Positions 25,251-33,045 of a stretch of DNA of 64,000 nt are shown one piece after another. Under the pieces are notes generated by a model, which saw only the letters and a program-made list of their open reading frames with translations, did no database searches and was not told the origin of the DNA. Source of the DNA: Paenibacillus tundrae (GTDB taxonomy: Bacteria > Bacillota > Bacilli > Paenibacillales > Paenibacillaceae); contig NZ_CP145605.1 of NCBI RefSeq assembly GCF_036884255.1, positions 6,323,001 to 6,387,000 on the forward strand, read 5' to 3'. Both the position numbers and the translations under genes were made by a program. Position 1 is the stretch's first letter. Each line of letters begins with the position of its first letter.

Positions 25251-25910
25251 TTATGTGATAAACACACTTAATGAGTTCCAGATCATATGGAGTATAATCC
25301 CTGGGATCAGTGATTTTGTTTTATAAAAAATGTAGCCAAACACGAGTCCAAAAATGGACGTAGCTATAAAAACACCACCGTGCAGCATACCAAAGATCAC
25401 CGAAGAGATGATTAATGCCCACCATGCTCCATATTTATTGGAAAGTGTCGTGAAGAGCAATCCTCTAAACAGCAGTTCCTCGAAGAACGGAATAATAAGA
25501 CCAATGGCTATGACAGCAATGATCGTCTGAAACGTCACGGCTGAACGAAGATCACTCGATTCGAAGAGATGACGCTGACCCTCATTTGTTTCTATTCCAG
25601 TTCCTAAGATTAGCACTGAAGTTAGTGCCATCAATACGAACCCAGCGATGATATAGAAGGCAGCCGTTCTTATCTTTACTTTGGAGCATAGAGGATCACG
25701 TATGTATTCTCTGAACCTTGGATTAAGCGCAAGAAACCACGTATACGTTATGATTTGAAACAATATGAATACAAACGTTGAATCTACATTTTTCACGCCT
25801 AACATCTCTAATATTAAGGATGTAATGATAAAAAAGATTGCAGGCAGTAGCAGTATTAATCCTAGTTGTTTAATTACCTCTTTCAAACTGTAACTTCTGT
25901 CTAGCGGCAT
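25251..25910 (-). CDS. CPBP family intramembrane metalloprotease (CAAX/Abi type)
   Basis: 219 residues, about six to seven membrane segments. The catalytic motifs are IPFFEELLFRGLLF (EExxxR) and, after a hydrophobic stretch, FGMLHGG. Relatives process prenylated proteins or confer bacteriocin immunity; in Bacillales the substrates are mostly unknown. Ribosome site AGAGGTG lies before the ATG. It stands alone between the carboxylesterase and the metallophosphoesterase operon on the same strand. Confidence 0.88.
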   Translation of the reverse strand: MPLDRSYSLKEVIKQLGLILLLPAIFFIITSLILEMLGVKNVDSTFVFILFQIITYTWFLALNPRFREYIRDPLCSKVKIRTAAFYIIAGFVLMALTSVLILGTGIETNEGQRHLFESSDLRSAVTFQTIIAVIAIGLIIPFFEELLFRGLLFTTLSNKYGAWWALIISSVIFGMLHGGVFIATSIFGLVFGYIFYKTKSLIPGIILHMIWNSLSVFIT

Positions 25911-26258
25911 TCGTAAGTTTCACCTCTTTGTGATATACATCTAACCCTTAAAAGAAACACCTGATAAGATTAGGCTGATATGTATTAATATTAGGGGACG
26001 GTGCCCTTTCATTGATCTAACCTCCTTTCTCCGTAATTTCGAGGACTGACCGTGAGCACTATTGTCTTGGCGAGTCATACTGTGTGCATGCTTTCAGATG
26101 CAGCGTATCCAAGCTAAACCAATCCAACCTACACTGTACCAAAATAAGAATGGCATAATCTACCTAAAACTAAAAGAGCCACCCCTAAGGATGACCCCTT
26201 AACGTAAACTAACTCACCACATGTGAACTGCTTCTGCTCATCTATGATTGCCTCATGA
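25911..26258. other. Intergenic region without a supported gene
   Basis: About 350 bp between two minus-strand genes. Near 26168-26205, on the minus strand, a GGGGTCATCCTTAGGGGTGG segment followed by CTCTTTT looks like a poorly paired terminator for the metallophosphoesterase operon. The remainder should hold the CPBP promoter. No reading frame or repeat is convincing. Confidence 0.4.
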
Positions 26259-27341
26259 TTAATCTAATACTGGATAATGTACCGTAAACACCGCACCCTC
26301 AATCCATTCACCTGTCACGAAGTTCCTCCCCTTCACAACGACCCGATCCTTGTAAATCTCCACATGAAGTCCTTCGCTGCCCTCCAGATGTTCGTCCTGA
26401 TCCGTCCAGAGATAACCAACAGAAGATGCGTTGAACATGGTTGGCATGTACCCTTCTCCATCGTACATTGTACGCTGTGCTTCAAGCTGCCAGTGCGTGT
26501 GTCCTGTGAAAAGAATAGCCTGCGGATACTGGGCTAGAACTGCTTTAAGCTCAGCATCCTGATTCACCCCGTACCATCCTTGTTCCTTCATTGATCCCGC
26601 TACCGTGTTCATGAGTGGCTGATGCAGGAACAGAAAGATCGGACGATCTGGCGTCGCATGCTCAGACAGCTTAAGCTCAAGCCATACCAATTGTTCGGCA
26701 GACAACTCGCAATCCTTCGGATGAGGTTGCTCTGTACCTAAGAAAATATAGTGATACCCGTTAATCCAATGATCGTGATAAGAACGTTTCATACCTGTAG
26801 TAATTTCAAAGTCATTCAACCGACGATGCCACAACTCAGCAATTGTAATCGGCTCAACCTCGGAAGGAACAGGCTTCCCATCTGATGAAACATGAGCAGG
26901 TACAGTATACAAACCGTGGGATAGCTGCTCAACCAGTGCAGCCGATTCAGCTCTCGTTTGTGTTATTGTTGGCTCCACATGTTTATCTTGCTCTAACAAC
27001 TCCGCTACTTTGGCAGACGTCATTGCCATCAGAGGCAACGGAGGATCTTGAAATACGATAGCGCCAATATCATGATTTCCCACCGTATAGCGGATATCAG
27101 GCAAGTTCCCAGCGTGTTGCTTCAGTATGCGCTCTAGTTCACGATACTCGCCCGGCAGACCTCGATCCGTCACGTCACCAACATGCATAATGCCACTGCT
27201 TCCTTGACTGAAGGTCGCTATATCGGCCAAGGCCTGCTCCAAATGCCGGTTATGAATATGACCTGCATCATCTCGTACATGCGTATCCGTAATCACTTGA
27301 AAGCTGGCAAGAGGCAGCTCAGGCAACTGTTCTTTTTTCAT
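26259..27341 (-). CDS. Calcineurin-like metallophosphoesterase
   Basis: 360 residues. The metal-binding motifs are in order: ITDTHVRDD (DxH), VGDVTDRG (GDxxDRG), VGNHDIG (GNHD), FLHQPLM and FTGHTHWQ (GHxH). This is a cytosolic dimetal phosphohydrolase related to purple-acid and cyclic-nucleotide phosphodiesterase groups; its substrate is unknown. Its ATG overlaps the SMR stop codon by one base (TGATG), so it is the third translationally coupled gene of the HAD/SMR/MPE operon. No signal peptide is visible. Confidence 0.88.
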   Translation of the reverse strand: MKKEQLPELPLASFQVITDTHVRDDAGHIHNRHLEQALADIATFSQGSSGIMHVGDVTDRGLPGEYRELERILKQHAGNLPDIRYTVGNHDIGAIVFQDPPLPLMAMTSAKVAELLEQDKHVEPTITQTRAESAALVEQLSHGLYTVPAHVSSDGKPVPSEVEPITIAELWHRRLNDFEITTGMKRSYHDHWINGYHYIFLGTEQPHPKDCELSAEQLVWLELKLSEHATPDRPIFLFLHQPLMNTVAGSMKEQGWYGVNQDAELKAVLAQYPQAILFTGHTHWQLEAQRTMYDGEGYMPTMFNASSVGYLWTDQDEHLEGSEGLHVEIYKDRVVVKGRNFVTGEWIEGAVFTVHYPVLD

Positions 27342-27679
27342 CAGGAATCACTCCATTTCAGTCCAATAATGCCGATCAGAATAAAGCCAATCCATACCAT
27401 AGAAGTCAACCGAAGACGTTCGCCAAAATAGTAATGACCCACAATACCAATAAGTGTAATACCCACGCCAGACCAGATCGCATAAGCCACCGCTAGAGGC
27501 ATATATTTCACTGCGAAATTGAGGAACGTAAAGCTTGCTCCATAACAGACAAACATCATCACCGAAGGCCATAAACGAGAGAAGCCGTCCGATACTTTGA
27601 GCAAAATGGTGGCGCTCAGCTCCAGTCCAATGGCGAGGGCGAGCAGTACCCACCCCAGATACGTTTGAGCATTAGTCAT
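27341..27679 (-). CDS. SMR-family multidrug efflux protein (EmrE-like)
   Basis: 112 residues with four membrane helices. The key membrane Glu is at residue 20 (LAIGLELSATILLK), followed by GFSRLWPSVMMFVCYGASF and the signature LAVAYAIWSGVGITLIG. This is the EmrE/Qac pattern rather than the guanidinium exporter pattern. It would export lipophilic cations using the proton gradient. A single SMR gene suggests a homodimer. The start ATG at 27679 overlaps the end of the HAD gene by 8 nt; an earlier in-frame start at 27694 is less likely. Confidence 0.9.
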   Translation of the reverse strand: MTNAQTYLGWVLLALAIGLELSATILLKVSDGFSRLWPSVMMFVCYGASFTFLNFAVKYMPLAVAYAIWSGVGITLIGIVGHYYFGERLRLTSMVWIGFILIGIIGLKWSDS

Positions 27680-28448
27680 TCGCCAAACCACCATTCAGAA
27701 GTTCATGAAATGACTGAATCGTCCGATCTGCGAGTGTAAGTCGCCCCGGTTCTCCAATTCCAATCTTATAAGCTGCACCAGCCGCGCGTGCCATCTCCAT
27801 ATCACCATCCGTATCACCGATAACCAAGACCTGCGATGCAGGTATACCTAACTTCACACAGGCGAGCGACACCATATCGGGAAAAGGCTTGCCACGATCC
27901 ACGAGGTCCGTACCAATTACGACGTCAAAGAATGACTCCAACCCCATCCATTGCAGATGTTTAACTGCACTAGGGGTATCGTCTGCTGTCACAACCCCCA
28001 TCACCACGCCTTGGTTACGGCATTGCTCTAAGAATGCACGAACACCTTGTAGTGGATATGCCGGACGATGAATCTCCATCGCCTCTTCTGCATGCGCTAG
28101 ACAATCTCGCACCATGATCTTGGCTTCAGCCCAGCTCAATCCTGCTCGGTATCCATGCCAGGTCAACACGGCATATACTTCATCCATCGTCCCCATGGCG
28201 AGTGGTCCCCGTACATCATACCCATTCATACGTCCCTGCTCATCATGCACCGTACCCCAGATCTGTGGAATATCAGTGGCATCGATATGCATTTCTCTGG
28301 CAGCCAACCGTTCTCTGAAGTCATTAAGCACACAATCCGTCCAGAACCCCCACATCCTAGTAAAATCCAGTAGCGTTCCGTCTTTGTCAAACAGGACGGC
28401 TTGAATCGGATGGAGTGATCCACCTACATACGTCCCCTCTTGTAGCAT
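27672..28448 (-). CDS. HAD-superfamily hydrolase (phosphoglycolate phosphatase-like)
   Basis: 258 residues. HAD motifs are FDKDGTLLDF (Asp nucleophile), VVTADDT (motif II), GKPFPDM (Lys, motif III) and VIGDTDGDMEMARAAG (motif IV). The helical cap is of C1 type and carries several Trp and Met. The substrate is a phosphate ester, possibly phosphoglycolate or a sugar phosphate. It is the first gene of a tightly coupled operon with an SMR exporter and a metallophosphoesterase. Two phosphohydrolases around one exporter is unusual but may only reflect a housekeeping cluster. Confidence 0.85.
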   Translation of the reverse strand: MLQEGTYVGGSLHPIQAVLFDKDGTLLDFTRMWGFWTDCVLNDFRERLAAREMHIDATDIPQIWGTVHDEQGRMNGYDVRGPLAMGTMDEVYAVLTWHGYRAGLSWAEAKIMVRDCLAHAEEAMEIHRPAYPLQGVRAFLEQCRNQGVVMGVVTADDTPSAVKHLQWMGLESFFDVVIGTDLVDRGKPFPDMVSLACVKLGIPASQVLVIGDTDGDMEMARAAGAAYKIGIGEPGRLTLADRTIQSFHELLNGGLAND

Positions 28449-28482
28449 CTGCTAAACTCCTTATCTACGATCGTAATGAACC

Positions 28483-28516
28483 GAAAGGGCGGTACATCTT
28501 GCATGTACCGCCCTCC
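28483..28516 (-). terminator. Terminator of the ABC importer operon
   Basis: AGGGCGGTACAT (28486-28497) pairs perfectly with ATGTACCGCCCT (28503-28514) around a 5-nt loop; on the minus strand it is followed by TTCGGTTC, a weak T tract. It lies between the binding protein stop and the HAD start. Confidence 0.75.
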
Positions 28517-28608
28517 CGGCTTGATTGCTTCTGTTATCAATATAATCCCCGTATCAATACTGATTAAGTTATTCTAGATCTATGGCTGAAAGGTAGCTTA
28601 GCTCAGCC

Positions 28609-29982
28609 TTACTTCGCGATACGATCAAGCTCTTTCTGAGCTTTCTCCTTCGCTTCCTTCAATGCCTCTGCGGCCGGAACGTTGTTGATCTGCACTTTAT
28701 CTGCCGCACCCTTCAATGCATCATTGATCTTGCCGCCCGTTGGATCACGGAATGGAGCGGATGCATGAGCTGCTTGTTGAAGCGGTACTGTAATTTGTGG
28801 ATTTTCCTCACTGAACTTCTTGAACTCTGGATCATCTTGAGCGGATTGACGAACTGCGATATAACCTGTGTTCATCGACCATGCAGCCGTGTTTTCAGTC
28901 TTAGAGAAGTACGTCAGCCATTTATATGCCGCTTGTTGTTGCTCAGGGCTTGCCGCTGCCGGGATACCTGCCAGAATCGCATTCGCAACTGGCTTACCTT
29001 CACCAATACCTTCCCAGCCTGGTTGTTGCATCGCAGCGACAATGCTGAAGTCTAGGTCACCTTGGTCACCACTGGAGCCGGTGTAACCTGCTGCTTTGTT
29101 TTTCATCACATTATCAATCGTTTTGTACCAATACTCCCAACCTTGACCACCATATTCGATGCCCATGATCTTATCTTCGTGAATCCATTTACGGAACAGA
29201 TCCCATGTCTCGATCCACTCTGGGGAATCAACCATAACGGTCTTGCCATCCTCACTAAGAATTTGTCCACCTTTACCCATTACAGCATCAATCATATTGT
29301 CCCTACCCCACATAGGTTGCCAGCCATAGAAGGTGGTCTTGCCATTCTCTTGTTTGCTCATTTTCGCTGCTGCCTCAGCAAGTTTCTCCCATGAGGTCAG
29401 ACTTGCCGGGTCGATTCCGTTCTCTTTGAGCGTATCCATACGGTAATACATGATTTGAGTTGTTCCATACATCGGCAAGAAGTATTGTTTTCCGTCCACT
29501 TCTCCTTGGTTCAGAAACGTTTGAATGAAGTCATCCTTTTGGAAATTCGTATCGGCTGCGATCATCTCATCCATCGGTGCATAGTAGCCTTTGCGCGCCC
29601 AGTCGATATTGGCACTCAGTACAGCCGCTGGAACCTTCTTGGAAGCAATCGCTGCTTGCAGCTTCTGTTCGGTCTCTGTGTAGTCTGCCTGTACAATTCC
29701 TTTGACAACAACTTCGTCCTGGGAAGCATTGAACGCATCAATCGTTTTCTTCATATTGTCACCCAGATTACCACCGAGACCATACCAGAACTCAATCTCT
29801 ACCGGCGCCTTTGCCTGAGTGTCTGTTCCACTTGCAGCAGCCGTTGTATCGGACTCGGCTGGTGTCGATGATCCACAAGCTGTCAGTAGAGCAAAACTCG
29901 CTGCTAGTACGAGGGACATGCCACCCTTCCAGTTTGACCTCAGTCTGTTTTTCCATGTCATGTTAGCTTGACTCCATTTCAT
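28609..29982 (-). CDS. ABC transporter substrate-binding lipoprotein (UgpB/MalE class)
   Basis: 457 residues. The signal has a basic start (KNRLRSNWKGG) and lipobox LLTAC (Cys36). The mature part starts VEIEFWYGLGGNLGDNMKKT, then YTETEQKLQAAIASKKVPAAV, resembling the glycerol-3-phosphate and oligosaccharide binding proteins of cluster B/D. AGIPAAASPEQQQAAYKWL and the terminal TGGKINDALKGAADK also fit. It is the last gene after two permeases. There is no local ATPase gene, so a shared MsmX-like ATPase is expected. The ligand may be a sugar, glycerol phosphodiester or polyol. Confidence 0.88.
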   Translation of the reverse strand: MKWSQANMTWKNRLRSNWKGGMSLVLAASFALLTACGSSTPAESDTTAAASGTDTQAKAPVEIEFWYGLGGNLGDNMKKTIDAFNASQDEVVVKGIVQADYTETEQKLQAAIASKKVPAAVLSANIDWARKGYYAPMDEMIAADTNFQKDDFIQTFLNQGEVDGKQYFLPMYGTTQIMYYRMDTLKENGIDPASLTSWEKLAEAAAKMSKQENGKTTFYGWQPMWGRDNMIDAVMGKGGQILSEDGKTVMVDSPEWIETWDLFRKWIHEDKIMGIEYGGQGWEYWYKTIDNVMKNKAAGYTGSSGDQGDLDFSIVAAMQQPGWEGIGEGKPVANAILAGIPAAASPEQQQAAYKWLTYFSKTENTAAWSMNTGYIAVRQSAQDDPEFKKFSEENPQITVPLQQAAHASAPFRDPTGGKINDALKGAADKVQINNVPAAEALKEAKEKAQKELDRIAK

Positions 29983-30066
29983 TGTTGTTCCTCCCGTTTA
30001 GGTGAAATGTGGTTAGTACGATTGATAACGTGTATCTAGGTGATGCAGGATGTTCGGTGATTCGTA

Positions 30067-30972
30067 TCAGTTCTTGTTCACACCCGCCGTCATGTTGACA
30101 CTCTGCATGATCGTTTTCTGGGTGAATAAGAAGAGAACAAGGAGTGGTGCGATGGTGAAGGCACTCGCAGCCATAATTTGCGGCCACGCCAGTCCATATG
30201 CCCCGCCTTCGACGAAGAAGCTTCTCAGACCAGCCGATACTAGCTGCAGATCAGGGTCTTTGGTGATCAGCATCGGCCAGAAATAATTGTTGTACTGTTC
30301 GATGAACGTAATCAGTACCATTACGGCGAAGCTTAATCGAACCAGTGGCGCGATAATTGTCCATAAGATTCGGAAATGTGATGCACCATCCAGCTGTCCG
30401 GCTTCTACCAATTCATGAGATACCTGCATGAACGCTTGGCGGATTAGGAAAATCGAGAACACACTCACACAGTTGGATACAATCAAGCCTGTGTAGGAGT
30501 CCAGCAAGTTAAGCTCGCTAAGCACCATGTAACTCGGTAGATACACAGCTGTACTCGGGATCATGTAACCCACCAGAATTAAGGATGTCAGTGTACCTTT
30601 GAGGCGGAATTTCATATGAGTCAGCGCATATGCCATCATACTGGAGTTAACGATCTGGAATAGACAGATCGCCAAGGCTACCCCAGTACTGTTCAAAATG
30701 TAACGAGCAAACGGTGCGGCATTCCACGCATCCACGTAATTGCTCCACAGGAATGTTTCCGGCCAGAAGGTCGGCGGAAATTGCCAGATCTCATCATTCG
30801 TTTTGAATCCGCTAATGACCATCCAATAGAAAGGAAAGGCTGTACCTAGTGCAATCATTGCTAATAACAGATAGCGAATCATTTTACTTATTTTCAGTTT
30901 TACGGACACATTCTGCATCTCCTTGCGCTTCATCCACTTCTGAGTCTTCTTGTTAGGCATCGTCATTGTCAT
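30067..30972 (-). CDS. ABC transporter permease, MalG/UgpE class
   Basis: 301 residues, six predicted TM segments after a basic N-terminus (PNKKTQKWMKRKEMQ). The EAA loop is LVEAGQLDGASHFRILWTIIAPLVR, which binds the ATPase. The class matches carbohydrate and glycerol-3-phosphate importers. The start ATG overlaps the stop of the upstream permease, so they are coupled. The ribosome site is weak, as expected for a coupled start. Other near ATGs (2 and 4 codons in) could be used. Confidence 0.9.
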   Translation of the reverse strand: MTMTMPNKKTQKWMKRKEMQNVSVKLKISKMIRYLLLAMIALGTAFPFYWMVISGFKTNDEIWQFPPTFWPETFLWSNYVDAWNAAPFARYILNSTGVALAICLFQIVNSSMMAYALTHMKFRLKGTLTSLILVGYMIPSTAVYLPSYMVLSELNLLDSYTGLIVSNCVSVFSIFLIRQAFMQVSHELVEAGQLDGASHFRILWTIIAPLVRLSFAVMVLITFIEQYNNYFWPMLITKDPDLQLVSAGLRSFFVEGGAYGLAWPQIMAASAFTIAPLLVLFLFTQKTIMQSVNMTAGVNKN

Positions 30973-31847
30973 TAGTAGTGCACCAAACGTCTGCCGAGCA
31001 GGAAGGATACTCCTGAGAGCAGTACGCAGATCAGAATAATTACAACGGCGATGGATGAAGCCTCACCTACATTGAAGGATTCAAATGCAGATTGGTAATA
31101 CATATACAGCAACGTTCTCGTCGATCCCGCCGGCCCACCCTGCGTCATGACGTTAATCTGGTCGTAAGCCTGAAGAGACTGAATCGTCAGAATAATGGAG
31201 AGAAAGAACGTCGTTGGTGAGATCAGCGGCAGTGTAATACTTCGGAACTTATCCCAACTACCTGCCCCGTCAATGGAAGCCGCTTCGAGCAGATCAGATG
31301 GCAAGTTGCGCAGTGCAACCAGATAGAATACCATTGCCCAGCCAATCGACTTCCACAGGGTAACAATCAGCACGGCAACCAGTGCCCAGTTTGCGTCACG
31401 CAGCCATCCAATGGGAGATACTCCCGCCCAGCCCAGCATAAGATTAGCAAGCCCTACCTCTGGCTCGAAGATCCAAGACCATGCGATGGATACAGCAACC
31501 GTTGGCGTTACCCATGGCGAGAAGAGTAGTGTCCGGAAAACTCCGGTTGATTTGATCTTGCTATTCATAAGCATTGCCAGTGCTAATCCACCAACGATGG
31601 TTGGAATGACACTTCCTAACCCGAATAACAACGTAACCTTCAAGGATTGATAGAATTCAGAGTTGGTCAGCAGATAGCTGTAATTGTCTAAACCAACGAA
31701 TAACTTGTCTGGGCTCATGAAGTCCCAATCGGTGAAACTGAGATAAACGATATATCCGAGAGGCCCTAGCCAGAAAACCAGCAACGGAATTAGAGCCGGC
31801 AACGTGAAGAATACCGCTTCAGACTCCCTCCATAGCTTTAATCGCAA
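30972..31847 (-). CDS. ABC transporter permease, MalF/UgpA class
   Basis: 291 residues, six TM segments. The EAA loop is DLLEAASIDGAGSWDKFRSITLPLI. It is first in the order MalF-type, MalG-type, binding protein. A TTG at 31856 is the longest start, but AAGGAG ends just beside it. The TTG at 31847, 9 nt after AAGGAG, is better placed. The operon promoter should lie in the 200-bp gap to the divergent GbsR-like gene, where TGTACA repeats are found. Confidence 0.88.
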   Translation of the reverse strand: MRLKLWRESEAVFFTLPALIPLLVFWLGPLGYIVYLSFTDWDFMSPDKLFVGLDNYSYLLTNSEFYQSLKVTLLFGLGSVIPTIVGGLALAMLMNSKIKSTGVFRTLLFSPWVTPTVAVSIAWSWIFEPEVGLANLMLGWAGVSPIGWLRDANWALVAVLIVTLWKSIGWAMVFYLVALRNLPSDLLEAASIDGAGSWDKFRSITLPLISPTTFFLSIILTIQSLQAYDQINVMTQGGPAGSTRTLLYMYYQSAFESFNVGEASSIAVVIILICVLLSGVSFLLGRRLVHY

Positions 31848-31923
31848 TTCCCCCAACTCCTTATGTTCAATTTTTCTTTAATCTTTTAGAAAAGTTTGGC
31901 ATGAAACCATTGTTTATTTATTC

Positions 31924-31943
31924 TGTACAAAAATGATTGTACA
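31924..31943. promoter_or_regulatory. Paired TGTACA sites in the ABC importer/GbsR-like intergenic region
   Basis: Two copies of the self-complementary hexamer TGTACA (31924-31929 and 31938-31943) are separated by 8 bp, so they are also an inverted repeat. They lie about 80 bp upstream of the permease start and about 105 bp from the regulator start. An operator for the divergent regulator is possible. Confidence 0.35.
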
Positions 31944-32046
31944 CTCGTATTGAAAAATCTATTTCAGGGTTATGTTAAAAATGGGACGGGTCATGTAAAA
32001 TATGAAGAAGCTAGTGGGAACGCTATCATAAACTTGAGGTGACATT

Positions 32047-32607
32047 GTGGTGAAAGAATCTACCGGGAATCCGAATCAATCTTCATTGCCCGATCGGTAT
32101 GAGCTAAGGGAGAAGGTCATCGACGCCATCGCCAACACGATGGATCTGTATGGGGTTAATCATACGTTTGGCAAATTGTATGGGGTTATGTATTTTGAGG
32201 ATCGACCTATGACACTTGAAGAGATGAAGACCTCTATGAACATGAGTAAAAGTAATATGAGCTACGCTGTTCGTTCACTTACGGAGTCACAGATGATATA
32301 TAAGCTGGAGGAGAAGAAGGATCGTCAGGATCAGTACCTGGCTGAAACGGATTTCTATCGCACCTTTCAGAACTTCTTCGGATCAAAGCTACAGCGCGAA
32401 GTGGATGTAATGTTAGAAAGCATCCGAGCAGTCATTCCTGATCTATCGGCGATCATCCTTTCGGAGCATACCTCACCAGAAGACCGAAATGAGGCACTAC
32501 GTGACCTGCACAAACTTCAACATGCGGAGCAATACTATATTTGGCTTCAGGGATTCGTAAATCAATTGCAAGAGGGTAGCTTCTATCCAAACTCTGCTCA
32601 GGAATGA
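32047..32607 (+). CDS. GbsR/MarR-type winged-helix regulator
   Basis: 186 residues. The N-terminal half has a MarR-like winged helix (YGVNHTFGKLYGVMYFEDRPMTLEEM, then MSKSNMSYAVRSLTE) with the length and pattern of Bacillus GbsR, the choline sensor of glycine betaine synthesis. The C-terminal half is helical. The start is GTG at 32047 with GAGGTG 5 nt upstream; a GTG at 32050 is an alternative. It is divergent from a MalEFG-type importer it may control, although GbsR relatives usually pair with betaine genes, so the effector is open. Confidence 0.8.
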   Translation: MVKESTGNPNQSSLPDRYELREKVIDAIANTMDLYGVNHTFGKLYGVMYFEDRPMTLEEMKTSMNMSKSNMSYAVRSLTESQMIYKLEEKKDRQDQYLAETDFYRTFQNFFGSKLQREVDVMLESIRAVIPDLSAIILSEHTSPEDRNEALRDLHKLQHAEQYYIWLQGFVNQLQEGSFYPNSAQE

Positions 32608-32940
32608 ATACCTTACGATAACGTCCGAAATTCCCGATGAAGAGTAGCTAGCCAACTCTCTGTTGAGCTTCACGAATTGAATGGGCGAGGCGCTAACGAA
32701 CCTAACAAGTCTTATATGACCAATAATGCTGGGATACCAATTATAACGAACCTGAGCGAAGTTATTTGTAAAAGAATGCTTCAAAAGCAGCCAAATCTTC
32801 TACTTTATCGTGGAATAACGTCGCTATGATTCGTTAGATATTTAGTTTGTGGAATTTGCTATGAATAGCGTCTCCTCGGTTCGTTAAATTGGAAAGCATC
32901 GGAATCAGATGACTTGACGAATCATTATGGAGTTACACGA
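32608..32940. repeat. Symmetric repeat region: two inverted pairs of a 50-bp-period unit
   Basis: No gene. TAACGAA occurs at 32694 and 32744 and its complement TTCGTTA at 32830 and 32880: each pair is spaced 50 bp and the pairs are symmetric about 32790. The right-hand units are 50-bp tandem copies (compare AATAACGTC at 32814 with AATAGCGTC at 32864). The inner units also match beyond the core (GCGA and GTTATT). The whole could form a long imperfect hairpin. The function is unknown. Confidence 0.6.
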
Positions 32941-32946
32941 CAACTC

Positions 32947-32996
32947 AAAAAGAGCTGTCCCTAGCCACTGTATGGCATTGGAACAGCTCTTTTCTT
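32947..32996. terminator. Bidirectional terminator before the SLH protein gene end
   Basis: AAAAGAGCTGT (32947-32957) pairs with ACAGCTCTTTT (32983-32993) around a 25-nt loop with further T residues. On the minus strand it ends the SLH gene transcript, and on the plus strand that of the GbsR-like gene. Confidence 0.8.
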
Positions 32997-33045
32997 ATCT
33001 ATTATATTCTCCTACGATCCTATCACCTGTTGACCTGTGAAAATA

